In this document: positions 1 through 11,271 of the stretch, in pieces
How positions within the stretch are numbered: position 1 is the stretch's first letter
Layout of the letters: the number at the start of each line of letters is the position of its first letter
Source: Balamuthia mandrillaris
Lineage: Eukaryota > Discosea > Longamoebia > Balamuthiidae
Direction: 5' to 3'
Assembly (NCBI GenBank): GCA_031835245.1
Contig: JAVKOQ010000003.1
Span: 216,001-280,000, forward strand
Length of the DNA stretch: 64,000 nt
Translations under genes and position numbers: made by a program
The notes under the pieces: model-generated
Told to the model about the DNA's origin: nothing
What the model saw: only the letters and a program-made list of their open reading frames with translations
The model's database searches: none

Positions 1-700
1 GTTAAAGTAGGCAATAAAAGGATCGTCCTGGGAAGATGGCTCAACGCCCAACAAACCCAGTTGCGTCTCATCAAGAATCGTTTGCTCTTCGCCCTCCCTG
101 TCCTCTTCTTCCTTTTCATCCAGCTCTCCTTCATCTCCTTCCATGCCCCCCTCCTCTGCTTCTTCCTCCTCCTCTTCCTCTTGGTCATCTTCTTCTTCCT
201 CTTCACTGCCGGAGTTTCCTTCTTCTTCTTCCTGCTCCTTTACCGCTGCTTCCTCCCTCCTCCTCCTCCTCCTCCTCCTCCTCCTCCTCCTCCTCCTCCT
301 CCTCCTCCTCCTCCTCCTCTTCCTCTTCCTCTTCCTCCTCTTCTTCTTCGCTGTTTTGTTCTTCGGCCAAGCGACGCAGCATGGCTTCTTCTTTCAATTT
401 TTTGGACTTTTGCTTGAGCCTATCTCCGAAAGATTGCAATAGCTTTTGGTAGGGAGTGAGAGCTTGCTCTTCCTCCTCTTCCTCCTCCTCCTCCTCTCCC
501 TCTCTCTCCCCGTTCTCCTTTTGTCGCTGCAGCCGCTCCAGCTCCTCCTCCCTGCGCACCAGCTCCGTCACATCCTTGGCCTTGCTCTGCACGAGCTCCT
601 CCACTTCGTCCTCGTGCGCCACGCGTGAGGCCTTGAAGCGTTTCTTGATCTTTTTGCCTCTGCCGCCTTTCCCACCCCCTCTGCCCCCTTTCCTCTTCAT
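1..700 (-). CDS. UTP25: UTP25/DEF-like small-subunit processome factor, N-terminal part (runs off the left edge)
   Basis: The start is taken at the ATG whose complement lies at 698-700, because the longer open frame to 721 begins with GTG. The N-terminus is Lys/Arg/Gly rich (KRKGGRGGGKGGRGKK), as expected of a nucleolar protein. It is followed by a charged helix, then LTPYQKLLQSF, then a long poly-Glu tract. In frame with the window edge it ends GVEPSSQDDPFIAYFN. A Y-x-x-LL segment, an acidic run and a DPF-x-x-x-F motif in that order match UTP25/digestive-organ-expansion-factor proteins, which act in 18S rRNA maturation in the nucleolus. The frame changes inside the (GAG)n tract near 245-330: the upstream frame runs to a stop near 203, while 1-240 is open in another frame. 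This could be a small unseen intron, or a length error or polymorphism in the microsatellite. The helicase-like C-terminal domain lies outside the window, so the family call is moderate. Confidence 0.6.
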
Positions 701-1007
701 CTCCGGTTGTTTCACGCGCACGCTCTTCTTTCTTTTTTCTTTCTTTTATTTCAACAAAATAAAAAGAAAAGTGTCGTCACTAAGGATCGATCTGAAGAAA
801 AGTTAAAATTTCCAATAAAATTATCGATAAGTTTGCCGATAGTTGCGATCAATCGTTGCGATAATCGTAAACAATCAAAATTGAAAGATCGCTGAACAAG
901 TTTGACAGGAAAAGTTATATTAAAAAACCAATATTAAAAAAAAACGCATAAGAATAAGCAGGGCACTCCGCGGAGTCTAGTCATCCTCTGTGGTTAACTG
1001 GTGGGGG
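701..1007. promoter_or_regulatory. Divergent intergenic region between the UTP25-like and membrane-protein genes
   Basis: This 307-base gap separates two genes that point away from each other. It is AT-rich, with A/T runs around 730-780 and 920-950 and several ATCGAT/ATCG-like words (785-880). No ORF or RNA gene is visible, so the role is inferred from position only. Confidence 0.4.
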
Positions 1008-2336
1008 ATGAACGCCACGCACACGGAGCAGAGAGGACGATGGCAGCGGCTCTTCGCAAAAGGAGGCGAATTGGCAACGGACAGGGACCCTGCGTTTGAG
1101 CTGCTGCTGGTCAATATCTTCTTTGGCTTGGTCTTGTTCCTGTTCCTCCTTTACGCGCTCGTAACAGAGACTTCAGGTCCGTTCTTCTTCTCCTTCTCTT
1201 TCTTTTGTGCTTGCAAACTGACTGCCTAAAAAATGCACCTAGGTGGAAGTGGAATGTTATGGTTTGGAGGCCTGCTCACCGTGTTTCTCTGGCAAACTGT
1301 GAGTGCAAGCCTTCTGCCCAACAAGATGGTGCTCTACAGCATCATGGTGCTCTCTGGCTCAACGTTCGTTCTCTACATTCACAGCAGCCACAACCTCCAG
1401 CTGGTGATGTTGGACCTCTCCCACATTTATCCGCTGGTGCCAGTCACGGCCGCGCTGCTCTTCCTCTTGGGACCTTCCCTCAGTCTTCACGACAGAACTT
1501 CTCTTCCTCAACACTCTCCTCTGCAACATCGTCAGCAAAAAGGAGAAGAAGAAGAAGAAGAACAAGGAGTGGAATATGAGGATGAAGAGAACGGAGGTAC
1601 TAGCAAGCAGCAGGTGATGAAGGGTTGGAGAAGGCGGAACAACGACCCTGCTGCTGTGCTCTTTTATCCATTTTTTCAACAGAAAGATGCACCAGACGAC
1701 GAAGCTCGAGTCTCTGCTTCTTTGTCAACAACGCCGTACGAACATTATTCCCTGTTGACAAGGTGCTACCATCGCATTAAACGATGGTACTATGCCACGT
1801 GTGACGTCCACTTCCGCTGTAAGGATGCTCGGTGGAACCTGGTCCTCTATAACGTCTGCTTCTACATCTGTCCGTTCATGTTCGGACTGAATTGGTCGTA
1901 CGCCATTCTGATCTTTCCCAACATCCTCATCTCCTCTCAACAAATGCAACAATGGGGCGGCAAGGAGGCTTCCTTGCTCACCGCCCTCGGCTTCCTCATC
2001 CTCTTCCTTCTCTCTCATGCCATCCGCTTCCTCCGCCGACAGTACGAGGGAAAGAGAACGCTGTACTTTTATCTCCACTTTTATCTCATCAACCTCTTCA
2101 TTCTCGGCACCGTCTCTGGCCTTGCTCTTGCCGCTGCCTCCTCCGTCTCCACCTCCGCCTCTGGCGATACCGTGCACATTCACCACTACTTCTTGGCCAT
2201 GTTCTTCTTCCCCTTGACCCGCTCCAACAACTCCCTCTGCGCCTCCATCCAAGCCTTCCTTCTGGGCCTCCACCTGGACGGGATGGTCCGCTTCGGGGCG
2301 GATTCTTTGTGGAATGCAGGTGACGTCAGCGCCTGA
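1008..2336 (+). CDS. Multi-pass membrane protein with C-terminal HxHHY motif
   Basis: Two exons, 1008-1176 and 1243-2336, joined in phase 1 by a 66-base GT-AG intron, give a 420-residue protein. The ATG at 1008 is preferred over an upstream in-frame GTG. About nine hydrophobic segments are visible: one spans the first exon end (FELLLVNIFFGLVLFLFLLY), and others lie around residues 60-150 and 230-400. An acidic/Glu-rich loop (EEEEEEQGVEYEDEE) lies near residues 155-175. The C-terminus has HIHHYFLAMFFFPLTR followed by LGLHLDGMVRFGADSLW. I associate this pattern with the membrane domain of fungal and protist LCCL-domain proteins, but no LCCL domain is present. Substrate and compartment are unknown. 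It is head to head with the UTP25-like gene. Confidence 0.75.
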
Positions 2337-2577
2337 TCCCGAAATTTCCGGATTTAAATGAATTAATAATATTTCCATAATTGATTAATTTTTGATGAAT
2401 TAATATTCATTAAAAGGATATCAGATGATGTGGCATACCATAAAAGGATAAATACAAAAATAGAACAGAAAAGAAGTTAAAAATCTTTTTTGTCCGTGTT
2501 TTAAAAAAAACGGGTAACAGAAAGGTAGAGAGATTGGAAGTAGCGCACGATAACCCACACAAGATTCTACATTCAAC

Positions 2578-3154
2578 ATGAGCGAGGCAGAGGTAGGGAA
2601 ACCTCCCATTACTTTCAACCTTTTCGTTATTTATTTTTGGTTGGATGGATTGCGTTACTTACACCGAGAGATTTGTTGTGTGTGTTTTTTTTTGTATGTA
2701 GAGGGTTTCGTCTGGTCAGATTCTCAACGTGGTAGTGGCAGGCCCTGGTGGTGTTGGTAAGTCAGCCATCACCGTGCAGTACTGTTCAGGCCATTTCGTA
2801 GAGGAGGTACCCGCTCCTTTCCCATTTTTTGTTGTTTATTTTTTTTTATAAAAATTCGCCAAACAATAACTTCTGCTACGTTTTTTTCCCCTCAACGGTT
2901 ACTCCAACTTAATCAAAACAGTACGATCCTACCATTGAAGGTCAGCTCTCCTTCCTTCCTTTTGACTCATAGGATGTTCTACTTTTTCTTTTGGGTTGGG
3001 TGGGCGCCATTCCTTCTAACCCGAATCCTTTTTCTTTCCCTCTCTATTCCAAACAGACAATTTCCGCAAACAATGTTCTGTGGACGGCGTCGAGTCCGTT
3101 TTAGAAATTCTGGACACAGCTGGGCAGGAAGAGTACAAATGTATGTATAACATC

Positions 3155-3199
<45 letters not shown>

Positions 3200-3757
3200 C
3201 TTGCTCTCCCTCTCCTCTTCTCTCTTCTCCTCTCCTCTCTCTTCCCTCGTTCCTGCCTGTTCTGATCGACGAATCAATCCCGTTGAATCGTTAACCAACT
3301 TTTGGGGGCTGGATGAACAGCGATGAGAGATCAGTGGATGCGCCCCGCTCAAGGTTTCGTGTTGGTCTACTCCATCATCGCCGAAAAGTCCTTCCAGGAG
3401 ATCGCGGAGTTTAGGGACCAGATCCTGCGCGTGAAGGACACGGACCGCTGGCCCATCGTGCTCTGTGGCAACAAGTGCGATCTCCAGGAAGACAGAGAGG
3501 TGGAGAAGGCTAAAGGCGCCGCCCAGGCCAAGGAGTGGGAAGTCCCCTTCTTTGAGACCTCTGCCAAGACCACTGAGAACGTGAGCGAGGCCTTCTCCGA
3601 GCTCGTCAGACAGATCCGCAAGAACCCTGCCGGTAGCACTTCTGTAAGTTTTCTCTCCCTATCTCTCTCCTTGGTTGTTTATTTGTTTGCTTAACCTCTT
3701 ACGATCACACAGAGGCCCACCAAGAAGAGTGGAGGCAAGAGGTGCTTGCTCTTCTAA
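2578..3757 (+). CDS. Ras-family small GTPase with CLLF prenylation tail
   Basis: Six exons (2578-2592, 2702-2806, 2922-2940, 3057-3140, 3321-3643, 3713-3757) total 591 bases and encode 196 residues. All Ras signatures are present: P-loop GPGGVGKSA, effector loop YDPTIEDNFRKQ, switch II DTAGQEEYKSMRDQ with the catalytic Gln, NKCD and ETSAK. The tail RPTKKSGGKRCLLF is polybasic with a CaaX box ending in Phe, which usually favours geranylgeranylation. The effector loop is Ras/Rap-like rather than Rho- or Rab-like. The P-loop carries Pro where most Ras proteins have Ala (position 11 in Ras numbering). Expected role: membrane-anchored signalling switch. Intron 4 contains a long (CT)n tract that doubles as its polypyrimidine tract. 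A 19-base exon 3 (YDPTIE) is unusually short. Confidence 0.95.
3159..3193 (+). repeat. (CT)n microsatellite in Ras intron 4
   Basis: A pure CT dinucleotide run lies inside the intron between 3141 and 3320. It is pyrimidine on the coding strand, as for nearly all such tracts in the window. Confidence 0.95.
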
Positions 3758-3913
3758 AGTTTATTTATAGACCGTTTTTTATGCACGCCATAGCCTTCCC
3801 TTATGCCCGTATCTTTTACCGCCTCTTTCTTCCTTTACTCTTTGAAATTGTTGTTGTAACATAAACCCAATTATTAAACACCTCTTCTCCCTACAAACAA
3901 CCTTTATTTATTT

Positions 3914-6900
3914 TCACGAAGTGGAAGAAAGGCTTTGTTTCTCCAAGTTCTCCACCACCACTTCCATCTCTTCCTCCTCCAGCTGCTCAGCTTGTTCTTC
4001 TCTTTGATGGCGTTGCTCTATCGTTGCTTTGTCTTCTTCCGTGCAGTGATGCGTCCATCGAGCCCACTGCTGGTAATATCTTTGTGGAAGCGATTGTGGA
4101 CTCGTGATACGATTCCACCCACTCGCTCCTCCTTCTCCCGAAGAAGCAGAAGAAGACGGCGGAGAAAGGGAGAGGCCAAGGTTATGGACCCAGTACTGCC
4201 AGTTGGAAGGATCCTCCAGGCTGATGTTCATCACGCTGGCGCAGACGAAATCCGCTTCCTTCTGTGCCCGCTGTTGCACAAAGCTAGGCAGGGAGGATGA
4301 TTGATAAACGCATTCCTCCAACGCCGATATCAATCTCGTTTGTGGCTCTTCCTGTATCGGTCATGTTAACGCAACAGATAAGAGAACGGAGCAAGAAGAA
4401 AGTTGAAGGAAGAACGAAGACAGTGGAAAGAAGAAGAAAACAAACCTGAGAAGCATCTCTTCGTATTTCGGATTGAAGGGAGTGCCAAGGAATGGGTCCG
4501 GTGCAAGCGTTGAGCACGAGGTCCTTTGGATCCTCCGTGATACGAAGCTCGACGGCCATTCTCATGCGATTGAGAGGAGAATAGCGAGAGGCCTCCTCCT
4601 TCTCCTTTTCCTTGGCTTCCTCTTCTTGAATGAACCGCCAGAAGAGGTTGTTTCCAAGGATCATATATTTGAACATGCTTTCTCCCTCCGCCAAGGATTG
4701 TGATGATAGCTGGCAAACAACTACGCCTTCATCGCTATGTAGAGGAAGGGCATGGTCCATTGGGTTCCAGTTCATTCTCCAAGTCCGCCAAATCGCTTTG
4801 CTCCTCCGATTGCTGTCGCTATTCGTATTTTGTTGCTCTTCTTGTTGTTCTTCAAAATCGAGTGCCGGAGGATTCTCACTACAAACACAGAAACATAGGC
4901 ACCAACAAACAAAGTAAGAATAACAGCATATCGACTGACTTTTTTGCAAACGAAAAGGAGTGGAGGAAACCTGGAAGCGGTCGGCATAGCGTCCTGTTCC
5001 TCTGCTGTGTAAAAACGTATGTTGTGAAGATAGTTGCGAGTGGCGATGATGGTGACGCGTGCTGGATGGTCTGATAACAAAAACATGCCTTCGTAGTCGT
5101 CGCTAATGGAGAAAGAGGACGAAGAAGAAGAGGAGGAGGAAGAGGCAAGGCTAGGAGAAAAGAATGTTAACTTTAAGAATTCAGAAGTTTCGGCCATATC
5201 TAAGCGGCGGTCAATGACAGCATTGTGAATCAAGTGCTCCCATCGTCGTCTCGTTTTGTAGATGGATATGGCAGGATGACATCCGTGAGTCTGCTGCTTG
5301 TTGCGGAACTCCCAAAGGGAGATGACTGTTGTTCCTGTGGCCCTTGTTGCTTTGTCGTTGGTATTGTTAATAGGCTGGTTGCAACAGAAGAACCAGCTAT
5401 CGGAGGTTTCAGAGGAAGAAGAAGAAGAAGAAGAAGAAGAAGAAGAAGAGAAGGCGGAGGATGTTGTCAGATGTGCGTTGCTCACATGCAATGCGTGTGT
5501 GGCATAGTGTAGAGGTGCGATGGGGATTCGGCTGTTGGAATAGAGTACATAGTAATTCCTAATCTGTCCTTCTTTGAAGTTCAAAGAAGGATCCTGTTGT
5601 GCCTTCGTCGCCTTCATTGCTGTATCCATACTCGCATGCTCCTCTTCCTCCTCTTCTTCTTTCTTGTCTTTGCCCTTGTGTGAAGAGGAGGACGCGAAAG
5701 GATAAAGCTTTGAGCCTACAATCGGATAGATCCAATCTTCCTCTTCGGTGATGAGAGACTCTTCTCCTTGCTGCAGAGGAGAGGAGATTGGTGTCCATAA
5801 GTCTGGGTGGTGTGTATTCTCTTCAAGTAGTCTTCCTCGTGCCTCAAGGCTCCAGGGAAGCCACTCGTGGACATTGAAAAGGTAGTCGTTGGGATCTATT
5901 GTGTTATAAACGAGCAACTTACAACTATAAAGAGAAAAACGGAGTTAAGAAGGAGAAAGAGAATGTAGAACATAACGAGATACAAACTTGGAAGGATGAA
6001 GTTCCGTAAGTTGCAACAGACGGAAGTAAAACTGGCTCTTGTCTTTAGAACCAAAACGGAGATCCCACAAGTAGTTGGCCGGCAATATAAAGACAACCGA
6101 GTGGCCACCGTTATCACGTGCCAAGAGCTCCTTGCAAGAAACCAGCACTTGGTCGGTTGCGTTTCGGTTGAAGGGGGTCAGCGTGACAAAGTCCTGGTAC
6201 AATAAAGAATGAACCGTTTTGCACAGACGATTGGCGATGGGAGCCTTCAGCCTTTTCGTCTTTCTTTGTTGATACTTAGCCAAATACTCAAGTAACTCTT
6301 CTCTTTGCGCCAACGTCAACTCAAGTTCCATGTCTTCCACCATAGATTTCAACACTATAAAATGGTTAAGCAAAATAACTCTACAGAAAAAGGTTGAAAA
6401 AAAGGTACCTTCAGAAGGGCTATAACAAAGCGCTTCTTCGCCATCACTATGGTTCGACGGTTTGGTTTGGTCCAACAACGAAAGATGGGTTTTGACGCGC
6501 TGCTGCGTCTCCGCATAGTAATGCTTACAAACGGACTTGATTTGTTGTTGTGCTATTTTCTTTTGTCCAGCAGCATACATAAACACAGCTCCTATTTTTG
6601 AAAGTATAACGACCATACGATAAACAAAAAGCCCAAAGAGGAAAAAAATAAATATATGCGCTCCTTACTAACCTTCAGCACCATGAAAAGCTTTGGCCTC
6701 CAAATGAAACGATATATCGGTTGGAAATAGTGAGACAACAGTCGTTCTTTTGGTGACTCCAGCATCCTTCAGCATGCGTTGTACACTGTCCAACGGAACG
6801 ATTGCATCATTTTCTTGTTTTGGATGTTTCTTTGGAAGCAAAGAGCCATGGTGATCTTCTCCAGCAGCACCTTCCAAAGAAGAAGGATGGAGTGGTCGAG

Positions 6901-9293
6901 TCTTGGGTTGCACCAAGTCTACATGACCCGTTAATTGATGGTACTCGTTGCGAATGACTTCAATCAGGGACTCTATCTCCTTCAACCGATGATTGCGTGA
7001 CTCCAGCATTTTTTGCCAAAGCATATCATTCATCCGTTCGCTGCGGCTCTGTTCAGCCTCCAGTTGCATTGTCATCATCAGCCGTTTCTTCATGGAGCCG
7101 CCCACATGCTTTGCCATCAATCCTTGCTTATTACTCGTAGATGTGGTTATATCGAAGCTACTCTCTTGGGCTTGACTTTTGAGAATGGATTCCTTTTCGG
7201 CCACCAGCTCATCCAACATTGCCACAACAGAATCCACTTCCGGTCTAAGCTTGCCAGTGCTTTGCAATATTTGCTCGAGTTTGCTTGCAACCTAAGGAAT
7301 ACAGCTTTTGTTAACTTTGTGCACCTTACATACAGTCAGCAAAGAAGAAGAACTACGAACTGAAGGAATGCAGGAAGCCATCTTACTATCAGCAAGAAGA
7401 AAGATTTCAGGAAAGAGAGCAACCAAGTGATGGCCAAAGGAAACAGTCCCGTCGCAAGTTAGGTTTCGCAGACTGGTAACGAACACTTGCATCACGTATT
7501 GTTTGTCTATGCCCTCTCGCCAAAGCCACACAAAAGAAGGTGATGAAGCATTTGTCTCAGTCGCATTCGAGGATGTGCCCTCCTCTTCTTCCTTTCCTTC
7601 TTTCATTCGCTTGTTGCTATCGTTGATGGTGGCTATGCCCATCATTTTAAGAAATGGCAGAAAAGTCTTCCGATAAAGTTTCAGAATATCTTTGAGAATC
7701 TCGTTCTTAGTGGGAGGATTGCTTTGTTTTGTGCTTCGATTCCTCTTATCCACCAATACAGCAAATGCCTCTACCACTTTTGTGATGTTCCATGTGCCTT
7801 CCTCCTCCTCACCCGTGCTTTCCTCGAGTGAAGCTCTCGAGGGAGATGGTGAGGAAGGATCGAAGAGAGGAGGCTTTGGTGTGACTTGAAGAAGGCGTCG
7901 CTCCCTCTGCTCTGCACTCTCAAAAAATGTGGCCTCTATCTTGTCGATGGCAGAAGATATCTGTGGCTGTGCGAAGAACAGCTCAACGGCTTCGGGCAAA
8001 GCGCTGATGCCCGCATCGTTATTACCACTGTGCTCGGCTTCTTCATCACCAATGAGCCCACGTAGGTCTCTTGCTTGGATAACTTCGCCTTCATCATCCT
8101 CTTCCTCTTCTTCCTCATATCTACAAGTCTTCTTCTCTTCCTCGGATGCTTCGTGTTCGTCTTCCTCCTCTTCGTCTTCCTCCTCCTCCTCATTCCCAGC
8201 ATCATCCTCATCCTCTATTAAGCCTAATGCACTCCCATCCACAACATCCCCTTCGTCCGTGTCCTGATGCGTGTTTTCTTCTGCAGACTCACTCGTCGAG
8301 CCACTACCTCGAATGTTGAAGTTGCGGTACAGATGAAGAGTATAATGCGCCCATACGAAACGATACCTTCATGTAAATGTGTTTTAGTCTAAAAAGCTCT
8401 TAAGAGAGAGAGAGAGAGAGAGAGAGCACAGAGAGCGAGAGTGCACCATAGCTCCAGTATCAGAGCCGCAAACCCAACACGAAGATATTCCTTATAGGAA
8501 GAACATGAAGCGTAGTTAAACCAGCTGCGTGCCGTCTTGACCCACCAAAGCTCCCGCTGATACTGCATGTAGTCTATGTTGCGTGTATTCCTCCATGCCT
8601 CCTCCTCATAGAGCCCGAGTATGCGGTCCACTATTGTGAACTTTCTCCAGTTGCTCTTGTGTGTGAATGCCAGTTAGAAAGAGAAAGAGAGAAGGCAACA
8701 GAAGAAGAAGAAGAAGAAGAAGAAGAAGAAGAAGAAGAAGAAGAAGAAGAAGAAGAAGAAGGAGCGAAGAAGAACAGTAAAGTGCAAAGAGTGACGAGAA
8801 AGAATACCTGCAGCAGCTCCGGTTGGTTGACGGCTTGTTCTATCTTTTGCCACTGCTCCATGTAGAACAGAATGGCCTCCGGACCCAGCGCCTCCTCCTC
8901 CACCGGCGAGCTCTCCCTTTGGATGGCGGCGAGCCAGCGGAGGTACTCCTCCCTCCGCAGCGAGAAGGGCTCGGCGCGCTCAAAGCCAAAGTCCTCGTTT
9001 ATAAGGCCCTCCAGGAACTGGCCCAGGCGGGAGTACTGCAGCATGTAGGCCACTGGAGGGCTCTGCAGAAAGAAAGTAAAGGGCTCGAGCTCGGCGAGAG
9101 AGACGGTCTTTCTTCGCTTTTGTTGTTTCGTGTTCGCTTTGGCTTTGCCTCGTTGTTGTTGTTGCGGTGGTGGTGGTTGAGCTTCATCCTTCTTTTCTGG
9201 GAGGTGTTTTTGTGAGAAAGAGTGCTCGGGAGGAGGATCTTCCTCACGGCCCCGTTTCTGGCCACGGCTCAAGTCGGTCCCTGTTTCTTCCAT
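3914..9293 (-). CDS. Large protein of unknown function, 1,568 residues, nine exons
   Basis: I do not recognise this protein. Nine exons join in phase: 9293-8808, 8640-8447, 8366-7334, 7291-6673, 6591-6409, 6354-5988, 5924-4971, 4878-4446 and 4351-3914. They total 4,707 bases. The start ATG is at 9293 and the stop is TGA at 3914. What can be seen: a basic, Pro/Gln-rich N-terminus; a helical segment rich in Trp/Tyr (ELWWVKTARSWFNYASC); an acidic block in exon 3 (EEEEEDEEEEDEHEASEEE); likely coiled-coil helices in exon 4 (VAMLDELVAEKESILK); a poly-Ser tract in exon 7; and an acidic helical C-terminus (EEQAEQLEEEEMEVVVENLE). No catalytic motif, membrane segment or signal peptide is evident. Size and all-helical appearance suggest a scaffold or complex subunit, but that is a guess. 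It is head to head with the patatin phospholipase. Two separate genes are unlikely, because every junction keeps the reading phase. Confidence 0.8.
8701..8760 (-). repeat. (GAA)n microsatellite in intron 1 of the unknown gene
   Basis: Twenty uninterrupted GAA units (TTC on the coding strand) sit in the intron between 8641 and 8807. They generate spurious poly-Ser and poly-Glu open frames that are not genes. Confidence 0.95.
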
Positions 9294-9754
9294 CCCTCCT
9301 TGCCGGCTCTCTGTGCGTGTCTGCGTTCTGTGTAGACTCTTTTTGTAATTATTTTTCGTAGAATGAATTTCGAATTTTTTTTGGAAAATTTTCAGTGCTT
9401 TTTTTGCTGCGGATCGAATCCGATAGCAAGCAGTTGAGTTTTTTTAAAAAATAGACTTACCTGGCTTGGGATCGAAGCGCGTTGAGAACAATCATTTTTT
9501 TTTGTTATTCGGTGACGTCACCACAAACACCAAACACGAAAAGTCCGAAAAAAGAAAGAGAGAGAAGCCAAGAAGACGAGGCCTTTCTCTTCTCCTCTTG
9601 GTTTTTTTTTTTGGGGGGTTTTCTTCTTGCAACGAAAAGAGAGCAAAAGGTTCCTGTTGTTTCCTCCATCTTTTTTTTTTTTGCTTCATTTTTTTTTTGA
9701 AAATTTCTCAAACGTTGTAATCTTTGGATATAAAAATATAGAAAGAAGCCAACG
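9294..9754. promoter_or_regulatory. Divergent promoter with CRE palindrome and a candidate 5'UTR intron
   Basis: This 461-base gap lies between the unknown gene (-) and the patatin gene (+). A perfect CRE-like palindrome GGTGACGTCACC lies at 9511-9522. On the minus strand a short exon containing an ATG at 9495 ends at 9461 with CCAG before GTAAGT. A matching acceptor (CCGCAG) ends at 9407, so a 54-base 5'UTR intron of the unknown gene is plausible. Read through, that ATG opens only a short upstream ORF. Long T runs lie near 9600 and 9670-9700. Confidence 0.4.
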
Positions 9755-11226
9755 ATGAGCTGGTGGAGTTCCATCAAGCAAAAGTTGCCTGATGGGTTGA
9801 GGCAGCTGCCCTCGCAGATTTATGGAGACCCGGCGGCCACACGGCAGCCTCGCATGCAGGGAACCATTGAGCTCTCCACAACCTTTTCCAGTCGCAGTCA
9901 TCTTTGGGAGGAGCATGGTTCGCTTCTTTCTTCTCTTCTCCCTTCTATGCTTCTCTTCTGTTCCCTCTGTCTCCCTTTCTCTCTCTCCCTCTTTGCTTCT
10001 CTCTCTTCTTGCTCTGCGTCGTTCTCTCCATGCGTCTTTCTCTTTTCGCCTCTCTCTGCTCTTCTGGCTGTTTCTTTCTCAACTCATCCACCACTCCAAA
10101 ACGCAAAAAAAAAAGATGGTTATACGTTTGACGAAGTGGACGAAGAAACGGTGGAAATAACGGAAACAAAGAGCACCAACGGCCAACAACAGCATCGACC
10201 CAGAAGGGTTTCCTCACTTCAACCGTCCTCCTCCGATTCCCAAAACTTGGACAGCTCTATATCCTTTCTTCTTTTCCTCCATCTTGCTTCTCTCTCTCTC
10301 TCTCTCCTCACTTTTTTGTTCCTTAACCTTTGGAATGAACGCTCCGTTGATGGAAGGATGGCTGGCCAAGCAAACTATTCTCAACACATTGCACAATCGC
10401 ACTCCCTTTAAGAACCGTTACTTTATTCTCAAACGGGGCTGCCTTTATTATTACGCCGTTGTAGCCGAGGTACTCTTCCTTTCTTAGCTCTCACAGTTTC
10501 TCTTTTTTTTGTTCTCTTTGTCTCTTGTTGTTTCTCTCTTGGTGTGTCCTTCTTGCTTGCTTGCGTTTCTTTCTTCATCGATTCTATGCTCCTCTCTCTT
10601 AACATCATTTTTTTGTTTTGTTTTGTTTTAAATACAGACAACGATTACGTTGGATGACTTCATGGTTTGCAGGGAAGAGAGCTTATTACCTGTGAATCTT
10701 GGGACAGAGGGCATCGGCTACTTGCTCACGCTGATCTTAGGCAAAGGAGACGATTCTCCTATACCCTCGGCCAAGGGCACCTCCTCTACTTCCTCCTCTT
10801 CCTCCTCTTCTCCTGCTACTAGCACCATTTCAAGTCCATTACAATCGCCTTCTCCTGCTCTCAGCGACCGGAGAAAAACATCTTCCACAGCACCTTCAGC
10901 AACCTCCATTGCACAAACCACAGAACCAGCAAAGCTGTTTTTTGCATTTCATACAGAAACGGAGCGGAATGCATGGCTTTCTGTGCTAACTGATGTGGAA
11001 CACGGGGATGAGACTAAGGTTTTATTCATTTTCTTCCACTTCTCTCTCTCTCCTCGGTCTCTCTCTCTTCCTTTCTTTCTCTCATTTACAGTGGTTTTTT
11101 GTTTCCAGGAAATGAAAGGGTGGGTGCTGAGCAGAGAAGGAGAGGGAAGAATATGGAGGCCACACTATCTTACCCTTAAAGGCACCAAATTAGAGTATCA
11201 CCGCAGAGATCGAAAGGTTTGTTCTT

Positions 11227-11271
<45 letters not shown>

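Noticed and set aside
61-452. Long Phe/Leu, Pro and Ser open frames opposite the UTP25-like gene
   Set aside because: They are antisense readings of the GAG/GAA microsatellite. The same applies to the poly-Ser, poly-Leu and Lys-rich frames over other trinucleotide tracts.
9455-9500. U1 snRNA-like 5' end (ACTTACCTGGC) on the plus strand
   Set aside because: No U1-70K loop (GATCAYGAAG), no Sm site at the right spacing and no 160-nt fold follow. The word is simply the complement of a good minus-strand 5' splice site.
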